This document shows, one piece after another, positions 25,640 through 45,000 of a stretch of DNA of 60,000 nt. A program made the position numbers and the translations under genes. The notes under the pieces were generated by a model that was not told the DNA's origin, did no database searches, and saw only the letters and a program-made list of their open reading frames with translations. Positions within the stretch are counted from its first letter, which is position 1, and every line of letters starts with the position of its first letter. Source of the stretch: Glandiceps talaboti (lineage: Eukaryota > Hemichordata > Enteropneusta > Spengelidae); NCBI RefSeq assembly GCF_964340395.1, contig NC_135566.1:66501-126500 (forward strand), read 5' to 3'.

Positions 25640-26160
25640 GTTATAGTGTGAGATGTGAGAATTGACAGCATGCACTGTGAGACTCGACACTCGACAACAT
25701 ACCTACATGTACTGTGAGATGTGAGACTTGACAACATAGCTACATGTGCTGAGATGTGAGACTTGACAACATACCTACATGAGCTGTGAGATGTGAGACT
25801 TGACAACATACCTACATGTACTGTGAGATGTGAGACTTGACAACATAGCTACATGTGCTGAGATGTGAGACTTGACAACATACCTACATGTACTGTGAGA
25901 TGTGAGACTTGACAACATAGCTACATGTGCTGAGATGTGAGACTTGACAACATACCTACATGAGCTGTGAGATGTGAGACTTGACAACATAGCTACATGT
26001 GCTGAGATGTGAGACTTGACAACATACCTACATGAGCTGTGAGATGTGAGACTTGACAACATAGCTACATATACTGAGATGAAACTTGACAACATACCTA
26101 CATATACTGAGATGAGACTTGACAACATACATGTACCTACATGTACTGTGAGATATGAGA
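25640..26160. repeat. About 38/77-bp minisatellite between PPIL2 and TSSK 3' ends
   Basis: About a dozen copies of gagatgtgagacttgacaac followed by atacctacatgtactgt or atagctacatgtgct; the two versions alternate, giving a dimeric unit of about 77 bp. It lies between the converging 3' ends of PPIL2 and the kinase gene. Confidence 0.9.
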
Positions 26161-26551
26161 CTTGTTTACCTACCTATCAAATTATTTCATTCCCAAATGT
26201 TATTTCCCAATGTCCACAATAATTTGTTTAATGATGTACATGAATTTCTAACAATGACATGACTGATAGCAAAGCTTCTGAACAGTGCCCTCAACATCAT
26301 TGCTTATGTAATCTGCTCAAGTACCCTTTTCTATCAGTATACATTCCTGAAATAAATTGATTTATTCAATAATCCTCACTTGACATATATCAAAACTATT
26401 GTACAAAAATTTAGCAGGAAAAATGCACCGATGTTGACATAAGGCAAATAGATCTACTCTGGACCCGAGTTAATGGCATACAGTAAAAAACTGATTTTGG
26501 TACCAATTTGAAATAACCAATTGGATAATAATATGAAACAAAAATGGTCCT

Positions 26552-26557
26552 TTTATT
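26552..26557 (-). terminator. Candidate polyadenylation signal for the TSSK-like gene
   Basis: TTTATT on the plus strand reads AATAAA on the minus strand, about 60 bp after the kinase stop codon. The distance is short but normal for a compact 3' UTR. Confidence 0.55.
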
Positions 26558-26613
26558 TTCACAACGTTTTGTGACTAAAAATATTTAGACAAAGCAAGTA
26601 ACAACTATGCAAG

Positions 26614-33119
<6,506 letters not shown>

Positions 33120-33874
33120 CGTCGTAACCTTTGTAAATAGAACGCTGTGTCTCAAGTTCAAAATAAGGTGATGTATGCTGAATAATTACTGCGTACAGGA
33201 GAGACTTCACTTTTCTTTCACTGTTTTTCAGTCAGTTTTACCTTCCTCTGTTTCTGTACTTTAGGGTCGATTTTTAGAAGCAGTTCATCGGAATTCATTA
33301 TCAAAATGGGCATTAACACTTTACATCACGAAAGATGTAAGTCCTTGGCGCGTATCTATGTTTACAGTACGTCAGGTGTCAAGTAAAGCGCTGGCGGTTC
33401 TAAATTCGGAGACAGTCACGTGACCATATCCAAGAACTCGTCTAGTGTTCCATGCATAGCGTCTCTTCATATGCCCATCCTTGATCAGTACAGGGAAGCG
33501 TGCAAGTCTCGTCGCATCTCGACATGATAATAAAATTTAAATGGTGGCGAGATTATTGATGTCATCTGTCATTCCAGCTTGGCTGCACTGATCTATAACA
33601 TCTAAACAATGTTTTCACCCATACCACAATCGAATCCAATCTGGGTCAAATTGAAGGGATAATTTTACAACTGTTATCTAAATTAACTGTTGGCGACATA
33701 TAACATATCCCAATTTCGTTTGATAAACTTCGTGAATACGACATATTGTCGTCGAATTCTTCAGGGAGAGAAAAGTATATACAAACTTATAAGATTTTAA
33801 AACTAAAAAGGTATTCCATATGCCACGAAGTACAAACTTTTAATATTACTTGTTTACTAATGTGCCTCATTCGA

Positions 33875-34062
33875 CCGTTTCACGGAGTACAAATTAAACT
33901 TTAATCTACTAATGTGCCTCATTCGTTCCACTGAGTACAAACTTTAATCCACTAATGTGCCTCATTCGTTCCACTGAGTACAAACTTTAATCCACTAATG
34001 TGCCTCATTCGTTCCACTGAGTACAAACTTTAATCCACTAATGTGCCTCATTCGTTCCAATT
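33875..34062. repeat. 43-bp tandem repeat, about 4 copies
   Basis: The unit contains ccactgagtacaaactttaa and tccactaatgtgcctcattc. Intergenic, upstream of the kinase promoter. Confidence 0.95.
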
Positions 34063-34163
34063 TCTTTCTTTCCTTATAAAGGACCGGTCAGTTTCTTGCT
34101 TTTCTGCATTTTAAAATATAGCCACAGTATTGTACTGAATTGATGTATACATACTAGTAACCA

Positions 34164-34855
34164 TCACTTGCATTTGACTGAACTAAATCGGGTACTAGGA
34201 TATAACTTATAAATGATCCGGCCAATGATGTAACTTATGATATGTGTCTTCATAGAAGATATAGTCCGTCGATCGACGTCCTCATATGTGACTGAATGGA
34301 GACATGAAATTGGTGGCAACAAACAAGTAACACAATAACAAAGTGTCTGTGAATAATAAAGGGAATTGTTGCATTTTAGTAACAGAGCCTGAAGGTCTAG
34401 ATCAAAGGTCAATGTCTAAAAGGAAAGGTTAAACCTGGCAATACAGGGGTAGTAGTCTCCACGTATCCACGTTTTTGTGTTAATTGGTAAATCATGACTG
34501 TTCACTACAAATATAGCTGCCATTCAATTAAAAGTTATATAAGCACCAAAAGTAATGCATGTGTATGTTTATCGGGTTCTGCACTATTGATAGTGAAAAA
34601 GACATTAGGCACACATAATTGCTAAAAAGTGAAGTGAAAAATGTTAAGTACAAATATGGCCACCATTCGGTCAATTCAACTTTGCATATATCAAAACCAA
34701 ATTAACATTGCATATGTAGCATGTGATATGTCACCTTTGTGTCAGGTTTGAAAGATTTGGATATTGCATGTCTGAGAAATTACATATTACAGACGGATGG
34801 ACGAATGGGTAGTGCCCATTGTAATAGTACCCGGCCTTTCGGGGGGGGGGGGGTG
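34164..34855. repeat. Old dispersed element (tgaccttga family)
   Basis: Contains ggtggcaacaaacaagtaac, aaggtcaatgtctaaaagga and, near the end, agacggatggacgaatgg with gtgcccattg. Close relatives are at 59690-59990 (ggtggcaacaaataaatact, gtcaatgtcaaaggttgag), at 53860-54910 (gtgcccattgaggac) and partly at 4190-4720. No coding capacity was seen. Confidence 0.5.
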
Positions 34856-34974
34856 ACTAAAAATGTACAAGAACTTCCTACTATGCAATCAACTGTTCTA
34901 AGAATGCCAGAATTCTGACATTTGTGTTAACACAAATTGAGTACAGTAGAAAATGAATGGTTAACCATATGTAA

Positions 34975-35240
34975 CTACACGTTCCCTGTGATACAATTGA
35001 TAAAGTACTTTGTGGTTAAGGTTCGAATGTCGTTTGAGATATAGATTTATTTTTATCTATAGGTTAATATTACCGTACATGTACATGTAACTTCCCTATG
35101 TTTATAATTATATGGTGTAGCGGATAAATTACGGCGCCTTCCAAGCATAAACCTCTATATAGCTCATGGTTCGAATCCCATTGGGGATAGAGAATGTTTG
35201 TTCTCGAGTGCCAATTTAAATTAAAGATATAAAGGGTTAA
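34975..35240 (+). mobile_element. Two tandem tRNA-like SINE fragments
   Basis: B-box-like ggttcgaatgtc (about 35020) and ggttcgaatccc (35168), each with an A-box-like sequence (tggtgtagcggataa at 35113 for the second) and followed by a shared gatata...ggttaatattac tail. Stems do not close well, so these are SINE remnants and not tRNA genes. Confidence 0.5.
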
Positions 35241-35243
35241 TAT

Positions 35244-35318
35244 TACAGTACAGTACAGTACAGTACAGTACAGTACAGTACAGTACAGTACAGTACAGTA
35301 CAGTACAGTACAGTGCAG
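35244..35318. repeat. (CAGTA)n pentanucleotide repeat, about 14 copies
   Basis: Uninterrupted acagtacagta repeats directly after the SINE tail ttaatattacagta, which probably seeded the expansion. Confidence 0.97.
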
Positions 35319-35633
35319 TATAGTTATAATATAGTACAGTATTGAATGTTTACCAAATTCAATCAATTCTTGTTATTACCATGTTATGTTGAAGATGTAA
35401 GTTTCATTAGAATCGATGCAGTAGTTTTGAGATATCGTGTGGAAAGACAGTTAAATAACCTCCCCTAAATGGGAGGTAAAAAAACAAAACAAAAGTTAAA
35501 CTAAGTTTGACACTGGTGGCGGTCGAATAGTTCATGTCTGTTCGTCGCCTGCATTGCAGAAGGCATGTCCCGAAACATGTGAAACGATCGAAGAGCATCT
35601 CCGTCGTCAATTTAAATTTTCAACTAACGCAAA

Positions 35634-38283
35634 ATGTGGTTGACAAGATTCTTGATGGCCCATAGACCACTTGGTCGGAGAGTTCCCGGTCTACAATGGA
35701 CAGGGTAAGAACTAAACAGATAACACCGTAGATTTATAATCTAGTGCTTATTTGAGTGTTACATCCAATGACAATGTATATCTATCTCACCATTAGCTGC
35801 AATAATTGTAGCGTTTGATGTGATTTTTAGGGCTTTTCCGTCTGTTTTTGGGCCTTTTTTCGTTCCGACGTTCAACCCAAATCAAACGCTACAATTCCTC
35901 TAACGCTCATTGAAAACGTGAGCGAGGTGTCAGCGCACGGCTCGTTTCAAAATGCTGCATGCGTTGTTACATTTACCGATTTTGACGGAATTGGGGTACC
36001 TCTGAACACTTCTTGGGTCTTGAAGGCTCCGTAATTAATGTTGGAGTTAGGAAATGTCCGATATTGTGCCAGGTAAGGCGTAATTTAGCAGAAAAATCCG
36101 CCCAACTTTGCGATTCAGATCTGAATCTGTTCCGTCTATTTGCGTTTGCGTTAGAGGAATTGTAGCGTTTGATTCGGGTTAAACGTCGGAACGAAAAAAA
36201 AGGCCCAAAAACAGACGAAAAAGCCCTCAAAATCACATCAAACACTACAATTATTGTAGCTATCTCATCATTACACATTTTAGTCTTACATCCAATGACA
36301 GTGTATTTCTCATCATTACATATTTGAGTCTTACATCCAATGACAGTGTATATGTCATCATTACATATTTGAGTCTTGCATCCAATGACAACGTATATCT
36401 CATTATATATATGCAATGATGACTACTTGTATTCCAAAACAAAGCACATACAACTGACCACCCGTTTCAACATTTGATATGCAAATTCCCTGTCTTTCTT
36501 GTAAAATACTCATGTACTTAAATTTTATGCAAATAAATGTTTTCTGCATTAAAGCAAGTTAAGTGATGGAAGAAAATTCGACTTGGCCCTTTTTATTTCT
36601 GATGACATCTCTTTTTAATCTTGACATAAAATGTTTCTTCTACTGGTAATGATTAATATAACTTGCAAGTACAATGGTACAGTGTGAATGTGTGTGTTTT
36701 TTTTAATTAATCTATATTGAATGCGGTTAACCACTTTCACTTGACTTTTAACATCACAATTTTACAATGTGAATTATCTATTACACTTTCAAGACTTATT
36801 TGTTGCATACCTTTTTTCTTGTGTCATTTGCAGTAAAAAACGACGACCTCGCATCATTACAAAATTCATGATCAGAAATATGGAAAGGAGACTAGAAAGA
36901 GAACTTGAAAATGATTTATTATTGAGCAGACCTTTCTTAACTGTTGTAAGTAGATGTGAATATGGCTTCCTAGTTTTGACAAGCTAAGACAGATACAAAC
37001 TATAACTATTATTTTGGAATGTAGTAAGAGATTCACTGATTGTGTAAATTCAAGATGCAAATATTATCAATATAATAGTACAAAAATGTATATTGCAACT
37101 TGGAAGTTGATGCACATAAAACACTGGGTTATACTTATAGGCAAAAAAAAGAAAAAGAATTGTTTCTGGTCAGAACAGTTTGTCTAAAATGGTGTGATGA
37201 TGTGATTTAAAAAAAAATATTCTCAACAAACTAGTCACTCAATCTGCTATTTATGGCAGTTATTGTTCTTTTTATTTAGTTCTTTACAACGCGCTGAGAC
37301 ACACGTGTAGCACATTTTCTTACAAGAAATAAAATAATAATAATAATGTGCTTGTTCATGTTTAGTGTGTTGTTTCTGCAGTTGTCTTCACAGAAGTAGG
37401 GAGGGTTATTTTTGTGTTTCCCCTCGGATCTGCAGACTGCATGGGCTGGACAAACACACTAAAAAAAAGACCGACGTGGGGGTATTTATGTGATGCGCAT
37501 GCTGACCAGAAACAATTCTATTTTCTTTTTTTTGCATTTAATACCAAACAATGTACCTCTATTAAATGTCAGTATAATTTAAGTGTAAGTTTGTCATATC
37601 CTAGCTTGTCAAATGTGAGCTGTCCTTACATGAAGATTTACTTTATAGGCATGATAAAGGATTCTTTCATCTCAAATTCCAAGTATTCATTTACAATGCA
37701 TTGAGTCAGGGACATTCACTTCGATGTAGTGTACAAAGAAAATGATATTAGTGGCTGTGTTCACATTTTGTTGGAACAGATACTATTTTCTACATGTTTG
37801 TCAGGACAGAGAGTAAAGGTAGAAGTCAGAATGGTCTCAAAATACTGCATACATGTACTACGTTCAATGTAGGACCAAACTAACCTGTACCTGTTTCATC
37901 AGATTCATAACGTAGATTTTTAGTCAACAAGTAGGGATAGGCTAATAGATGGAAGTAATGTACGTTACAAGTGTCAAGTTATCGTCATATTCACATTCAT
38001 ATTCAGAAGTTACCTCCTATCTGAATGTGAATACAATCTGTACAATTATGGTTTGTGTGGCCACAAATCTGCAATTGCCTCTGCTATTGTACATTGTTAA
38101 TATATAATGTTGAAATTCCTTTCCCAGGAAGAGCAAGTAGAAGAACAGAAACTGACCAATCAGAGGGAAGCTGAGGAATATGCTAAAATTAAAGCCTCAA
38201 CAAGAAGAATGCGTGACCATAAAAAGATGGAGGATCTACTAGGGCATCTTAATGTGACCAAGAAATGGGAAAATGATTTCTGA
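35634..38283 (+). CDS. MRPL57: MRPL57 (mL63), mitochondrial large ribosomal subunit protein, 3 exons, 112 aa
   Basis: Exons 35634-35704, 36834-36945 and 38128-38283 (stop TGA). Joints are GT..AG in phases 2 and 0. The product starts MWLTRFLM, has GLQWTGKKRRPR where human MRPL57 has GRQWIGKHRRPR, a charged MERRLERELEN helix, and ends with GHLNVTKKWENDF against human DHLNVTKKWS. The length of 112 residues compares with 102 in human. MRPL57 (also MRP63, mL63) is a small protein of the metazoan mitoribosome large subunit. The N-terminal hydrophobic and basic residues fit a mitochondrial protein. The first ATG lies in a CpG-containing region and is used because the conserved N-terminus begins there. 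Intron 1 carries a foldback element. Confidence 0.95.
35750..36412. repeat. About 55-bp tandem repeat split by the foldback element
   Basis: Copies of gagtcttacatccaatgaca followed by gtgtatatctcatcattaca occur at 35753-35795 and, after the inserted element, at 36266-36412 (three copies). The element therefore landed inside an existing tandem repeat in MRPL57 intron 1. Confidence 0.85.
35796..36260. mobile_element. 465-bp foldback/MITE with about 112-bp inverted arms and TA duplication
   Basis: The left arm starts gctgcaataattgtagcgtt and runs through ggccttttttcgttccgacg to cctctaacgc (35910). The right arm (36147-36260) is its reverse complement with a few changes and ends aattattgtagc. 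TA flanks both sides (35794-35795, 36261-36262), as for Tc1/mariner-type non-autonomous elements. Within each arm the motif attgtagcgtttgat occurs at both ends in opposite orientation, so the palindrome is nested. The 240-bp loop has no ORF. Confidence 0.85.
37285..37346 (+). mobile_element. Degraded SINE tail
   Basis: ttctttacaacgcgctgaga followed by aagaaataaaataataataa resembles the tail of the SINE at 2692-3048. MRPL57 intron 2. Confidence 0.3.
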
Positions 38284-38664
38284 ACCTAAAATGAATGTGA
38301 ACAATGAAATAATAGGATTTTACTGAGAAATGATAACTGAGTGATAATACATGACTTAGTTTCATTAAGATATACAGCTAGCAGCAATAGCTGGCAGTAT
38401 TGTGTGTGTGTGATCATCATGTACTTGGTTTGTCCTGATTTTGGACTGGTGTCACTGACTTCTGACAGTTTGCTGTTAATAGTCAACAGATCATATAGAA
38501 AGAATGGACTGTGATTGAAATTTTTTTCAAAACAGTATTGTGACATTGTCGTTGTAGAAAATATTTCCCCTGAAATGCTGCTTTATGTAGAGTGAAAGAT
38601 TGGTCATTTTGTACACTTCAGTATATTAAACACTTGTTGAATGTTAGCTGATGGTTAACAGGAA

Positions 38665-38695
38665 CAACAAATACTTTAGTCTCCTCTTCCTTTGT
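38665..38695. repeat. 31-bp direct repeat, left target-site duplication of the LINE
   Basis: Begins caacaaatactttagtctcc and is identical over 31 bp to 42035-42065. It lies just outside the LINE 3' end (minus strand), which carries an AATAAA close to this junction. Confidence 0.85.
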
Positions 38696-41600
38696 ACTAT
38701 AAAGTTTATTGCAAATATGCTAAGGCCTTAGCCCATCGCACAACAAAATATACAAAACAAGATACAGAGAGTGAAAGAGTTACAGAGTGGCTACGAATTC
38801 TTGACGGCATTTAAAAGACATGTATAAATAGTGCTAGTTTAAATTGAACAGTATCATTCTTACAAGACAGTAAGAAAAAACATTTCTCTCTAGTTGGAAA
38901 GTTACTATATTTATCGGGAATGAGTGCATGTCTAAATATGTCATATAAAGGGCAAAATAAGAGAAAATGACACTCATCTTCAACAATATACACACCACGC
39001 CCTTCACAGTATGGGCAAAATCTAAGATGAGCGGGAATGGGGGGTTTATAATGTCGACCAGCTTCAATTGCAAGCGGGTGACTAGAACAACGAAATTTGG
39101 CCAAATCAAACTTAAATTTTGGAATAGTAATACATGAAAGGTACAATTCCGGTTGAAGTAAAGTTTTAAAATTAACATATGAACGTAAACGAGGGCATTC
39201 ATGTAGAGACGCCGACCATTCCTGCCTGTAACAATCTTTTAATCTTTCAGAAAACAATTCCAAAAATGCTCTATTATCTCCTACCTGCTGTTCAATCCAC
39301 ACAATTCCAAAACCGTACCGAAATAATATTTCACGAATTTTTGTTGCCCATGTTGTTCTACCCGCTACGTCTAAGTTTCTTAACATTTCATAACAAGCTT
39401 TGGGGTAACGAGTATTCTCCATTCCCAATAGTTTCAACCAATAAGAAACACAACCCTTCATATGCATACAGTAAAGTGGAAATCTTCCACATTCTCCTAG
39501 TAGAACCTCAGAATTTACACTAGAATTTACGCCGAAAATAAAACGACAAAACTTAAATTGAAGACTTTCAATAACTGGAGAATACTCGTAACCCCAAATT
39601 TCTGAGCATGAACATATAATTGGAACAATCACACTGTCAAAGAGCTTGAAAGCCTGTATTGGGGTAAACCACCTAATTTTCTAATTACAATAAATAGCTG
39701 ATGTAATGCTTTGCTTCCTTTGGCAACTAAATATTCCTTTGCTGGTGACCACGAAAGCCTTGATGACATGACTATGCCAAGGTAATTATAGTGTTTGACA
39801 ACATTTACAGGTTTCTTTCTGTAAAACCATTTTTCTGTCTGCCTTAGAATGCCCCCATTTCTAAAAACTATTATTTTTTATTTATCCAGATTTACTGACA
39901 TACCCCAATCTTTACAAAAGAGCTCAAGTTGGTTCAGTTTTCTCTAACTTTATCGGGAGATCAGCTACATCAGCAACATCGTCAGCATACAACAGTATGC
40001 CGAAATTGTCAATATCGGTATTTACAAATAGTCCCCCATTGTTGTCCCTATTCATATATGTAGCCAATTCGTTTATGAACAAAGAAAAAAGCATAGCCAT
40101 AGGACTGAGCATACAGCCTTGTCGTGTACCCACTTTGCATGTAAAATAATCAGTTAGCCCACCATTACATAACACACATGACTCGATATTTGCATACATA
40201 GATCTAAGTACTCTCAAAACAGAACCATGTAAACCATACGAAATCAGTCTATACCATAAATACATTGTAACTGTGTGTTACACGATCAAACGCTTTAGAA
40301 AAATCTATGAAAATACAATGTAATCTACCTCCTTTCTGTGAAAGGTATTTCTGCACGGCAGCCTGTAACGTAAAAATATTGTCCATGGTACTGTAGCCTT
40401 TCCTGAAACCAGCTTGTGCTTCAATAATTAAATCAGATTCTGTTGCCCATTCAACCAGACGATCATTGATAATTTTTGTAAAAATCTTACTCAGAGATGA
40501 AAGTAAAGAAATACCACGAAAGTTATAAACATCAGTAATAGGACCTTTTTTGCTGGTTGGAAAGTTGCCAGTACTTAAAATTAAATTGAAAAGGTCACAC
40601 ATGCATTCGAGTAAATCAACATCACTATTTTTGAACATTTCGTTAACAACCCCATCTGGACCGGGCGATTTACAATTTGGTAAGTTCTTGACACAGTTAA
40701 CAACTTCCTCAACTGTGATTTCTCTATTTACATGCAATGGTAAATTCATATTACACAATTCACAGTCACCGTCGTGTATTTCTAAATCATGGGTAATTCG
40801 TCTATCAAACTCAGTGCTAACTGTATCGGGTGGGATGTTCAATAACTCTTTAAAATAATCAAACCATTGTCTTGACGCTATCTTTGCACACACTGTGTTA
40901 CCTTTACTACTTCCTCTTATCTCTTTAACTACGCTCCAGAAATTACTTTGATTATTTGCTTGTTCTAATAATCTTCCACGGAGTCTGTCTTTGTACAATT
41001 TTGCCTTTTCCTTACAAAGCTGTTTAAAACCGTTTCTTGCATCTTTGTACTTGACTAAGTCGCCCACTGTGTTTGATCATGGATGTATTAATACATCCAT
41101 GGTTTGATATACGAAAAGAATTTAGTGATTTGAACTTATTACATCGAGCTAATTCACAGTCCTTGTTCCACCATGCCTGGTTACCGTCACCCGTGCATTA
41201 TTACGTCGTTTGTTTGCACTTGATATTTGCATATCCACACCTGCTCTGCAATAACTTTCAGTCAAAATACTGACAGCTCTATCGGGGTTCAAACCCTCGA
41301 TATCATCGTAAAAATGGTGATAACTAGTACTGAAAAAGTCATCGTGGAGTTTAGTGGAAAACGACTCACTAAAATGTGGCTTCCAGCGATACTTATTCCA
41401 TGGCCTCAGGCGCATAGACTCTATATTGATGTTACAATTATCATCAGTGATTGTTTCCTTTGGAAAATGAAAAGTGCAATAGATTAGAAAATGATCCGAA
41501 CTGTCTAATGTGTCAACTACAAATCGTTTACATATTGAAACAAAGGAGTGCTTAAAATAACATAAATGTTAATGGTCCAAGCAACAGATGGGAAAGTGAT

Positions 41601-42034
41601 CCTTCCAAAGTGTGACCCTTCCTCCTTGAATAACTTCTCCCCGGAATCAACAACACTGACACCGTTGTTTGTACAACAGGTGTAGTTTCCTTCTTTGTCA
41701 CCTGGAAATCTACCATTTACAAAATGAGTGTAATGTTTATAACATAACTCAACTAAAGAACGACTAGGTATATCAAAATCATCTGACTCATACTGAGGCT
41801 GGAAAGGTAAATTTTCACATTCTGTATCTTCAGCAACGAAGTCGGGTAGATCACCAATTCTTGCATTAAAGTCTCCGAGGAGAATATAATCACAATTGTC
41901 GTGTGCTACACACACCTCCAGTATATAATTTTCAAGTTTTATAATACCATTTGGCTCACTCTCCTGATATATGGTAGCACCTTCTGGAGATATGTAAACA
42001 CCACATGAAATAATATCACGTGGGACTTGGAAAG
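38696..42034 (-). mobile_element. 5'-truncated, frame-broken non-LTR retrotransposon (LINE)
   Basis: Reading right to left: the end of an AP-endonuclease domain (about 42034-41520, with YILLGDFNARIG and GVYISPEGA), a linker (41415-41149), reverse transcriptase (41067-40249, with GPDGV, AGFRKGYSTMDN and CIFIDFSKAFD; then 40265-39924, with GTRQGCMLSP and the catalytic ILLYADDVA), and the C-terminal region (39632-38811) with a CPYC...ECH...C knuckle. Four or more frameshifts or stops separate the pieces, so it is inactive. The 3' end has gcaataaact near 38700. The catalytic motifs are nonetheless intact and the identity of the 31-bp flanking repeats argues for a fairly young insertion. Clade (CR1/L2/jockey-like) not resolved. 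Confidence 0.9.
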
Positions 42035-42065
42035 CAACAAATACTTTAGTCTCCTCTTCCTTTGT
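42035..42065. repeat. 31-bp direct repeat, right target-site duplication of the LINE
   Basis: Identical to 38665-38695. The next base starts the first 48-bp minisatellite unit. The endonuclease frame reads on through this segment (ETKVFVAFQVP), which either is chance or means the repeat derives from the LINE itself. Confidence 0.8.
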
Positions 42066-45000
42066 GCTCCATGTATGCAAGGTGGTTATCTGTTTTTGTA
42101 TTGATAAAGTTGTACTCCATGTATGCAAGGTGGTTATCTGTTATTGTCTAAATAAAGTTGTACTCCATGTATGCAAGTTGGTTATCTGTTATTGTCTTGA
42201 TAAAGTTGTACTCCATGTATGCAAGTTGGTTATCTGTTATTGTATTGATAAAGTTGTACTCCATGTAAGCAAGTTGGTTATCTGTTATCAGATAAAGTTG
42301 TACTCCATGTATGCAAGTTGGTTATCTGTTATCAGATAAAGTTGTACTCCATGTATGCAAGTTGGTTATCTGTTATTGTATTGATAAAGTTGTACTCCAT
42401 GTATGCAAGTTGGTTATCTGTTATTGTCTTGATAAAGTTGTACTCCATGTATGCAAGGTGGTTATCTGTTATTGTCTAAATAAAGTTGTACTCCATGTAT
42501 GCAAGTTGGTTATCTGTTATTGTATTGATAAAGTTGTACTCCATGTATGCAAGTTGGTTATCTGTTATTGTACTGATAAAGTTGTACTCCATGTATGCAC
42601 GTTGGTTATCTGTTATTGTATTGATAAAGTTGTACTCCATGTATGCAAGTTGGTTATCTGTTATCAGATAAAGTTGTACTCCATGTATGCAAGTTTGTTA
42701 TCTGTTATTGTCTTGATAAAGTTGTACTCCATGTATGCAAGGTGGTTATCTGTTATTGTCTAAATAAAGTTGTACTCCATGTATGCAAGTTGGTTATCTG
42801 TTATTGTATTGATAAAGTTGTACTCCATGTATGCAAGTTGGTTATCTGTTATTGTCTTGATAAAGTTGTACTCCATGTATGCAAGTTGGTTATCTGTTAT
42901 TGTCTTGATAAAGTTGTACTCCATGTATGCAAGTTGGTTATCTGTTATCAGATAAAGTTGTACTCCATGTATGCAAGTTGGTTATCTGTTATCAGATAAA
43001 GTTGTACTCCATGTATGCAAGTTGGTTATCTGTTATTGCACTGATAAAGTTGTACTCCATGTATGCAAGTTGGTTATCTGTTATTGTATTGATAAAGTTG
43101 TACTCCATGTATGCAAGTTGGTTATCTGTTATTGTATTGATAAAGTTGTACTCCATGTATGCAAGTTGGTTATCTGTTATTGTATTGATAAAGTTGTACT
43201 CCATGTATGCAAGTTGGTTATCTGTTATTGTATTGATAAAGTTGTACTCCATGTATGCAAGTTGGTTATCTGTTATTGTCTTGATAAAGTTGTACTCCAT
43301 GTATGCAAGTTGGTTATCTGTTATTGTCTAAATAAAGTTGTACTCCATGTATGCAAGTTGGTTATCTGTTATTGTATTGATAAAGTTGTACTCCATGTAT
43401 GCAAGTTGGTTATCTGTTATTGTCTAAATAAAGTTGTACTCCATGTATGCAAGTTGGTTATCTGTTATTGTATTGATAAAGTTGTACTCCATGTATGCAA
43501 GTTGGTTATCTGTTATTGTACTGATAAAGTTGTACTCCATGTATGCAAGTTGGTTATCTGTTATTGTATTGATAAAGTTGTACTCCATGTATGCAAGTTG
43601 GTTATCTGTTATTGTCTTGATAAAGTTGTACTCCATGTATGCAAGTTGGTTATCTGTTATTGTAATGATAAAGGTGTACTCCATGTATGCAAGGTGGTTA
43701 TCTGTTTTTGTATTGATAAAGTTGTACTCCATGTATGCAAGGTGGTTATCTGTTATTGTATTGATAAAGTTGTACTCCATGTATGCAAGTTGGTTATCTG
43801 TTATTGTATTGATAAAGTTGTACTCCATGTATGCAAGTTGGTTATCTGTTATTGTAATGATAAAGGTGTACTCCATGTATGCAAGGTGGTTATCTGTTTT
43901 TGTATTGATAAAGTTGTACTCCATGTATGCAAGGTGGTTATCTGTTATTGTACTGATAAAGTTGTACTCCATGTATGCAAGGTGGTTATCTGTTATCAGA
44001 TAAAGTTGTACTCCATGTATGCAAGTTGGTTATCTGTTATTGTCTTGATAAAGTTGTACTTGTCTTGATAAAGTTGTACTCCATGTATGCAAGTTGGTTA
44101 TCTGTTATTGTCTTGATAAAGTTGTACTCCATGTATGCAAGTTGGTTATCTGTTATTGTATTGATAAAGTTGTACTCCATGTATGCAAGTTGGTTATCTG
44201 TTATTGTCTTGATAAAGTTGTACTCCATGTATGCAAGTTGGTTATCTGTTATCAGATAAAGTTGTACTCCATGTATGCAAGGTGGTTATCTGTTATTGTA
44301 TTGATAAAGTTGTACTCCATGTATGCAAGTTGGTTATCTGTTATTGTAATGATAAAGTTGTACTCCATGTATGCAAGTTGGTTATCTGTTATCAGATAAA
44401 GTTGTACTCCATGTATGCAAGGTGGTTATCTGTTATTGTATTGTTAAAGTTGTACTCCATGTATGCAAGGTGGTTATCTGTTATTGTATTGATAAAGTTG
44501 TACTCCATGTATGCAAGTTGGTTATCTGTTATTGTATTGATAAAGTTGTACTCCATGTATGCAAGTTGGTTATCTGTTATTGTATTGTTAAAGTTGTACT
44601 CCATGTATGCAAGTTGGTTATCTGTTATTGCACTGATAAAGTTGTACTCCATGTAAGCAAGTTGGTTATCTGTTATTGTCTTGATAAAGTTGTACTCCAT
44701 GTATGCAAGTTGGTTATCTGTTATTGCACTGATAAAGTTGTACTCCATGTATGCAAGTTGGTTATCTGTTATTGTATTGATAAAGTTGTACTCCATGTAT
44801 GCAAGTTGGTTATCTGTTATTGTATTGATAAAGTTGTACTCCATGTATGCAAGTTGGTTATCTGTTATTGTCTTGATAAAGTTGTACTCCATGTATGCAA
44901 GTTGGTTATCTGTTATTGTCTAAATAAAGTTGTACTCCATGTATGCAAGTTGGTTATCTGTTATTGTATTGATAAAGTTGTACTCCATGTATGCAAGTTG

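Larger units (their letters stand above)
33120..35633. other. Divergent intergenic region between the kinase and MRPL57
   Basis: 2.5 kb between two outward-pointing start codons. The part near the kinase (33250-33540) is richer in CpG and has a tcacgtga E-box-like palindrome at about 33416. The middle holds a 43-bp tandem repeat, dispersed-repeat sequence and SINE-like pieces. The stretch just before MRPL57 (35500-35633) again has CpGs and is the likely promoter. No TATA box decides either start. Confidence 0.5.

Noticed and set aside
25615-26128. Repetitive Ser/His-rich frames on the minus strand
   Set aside because: Shadow of the 38/77-bp minisatellite between converging gene ends.
35113-35190. 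tRNA gene
   Set aside because: A and B boxes are present but the acceptor and anticodon stems do not pair; it is better explained as a SINE head. The same holds for 2692 and 29087.
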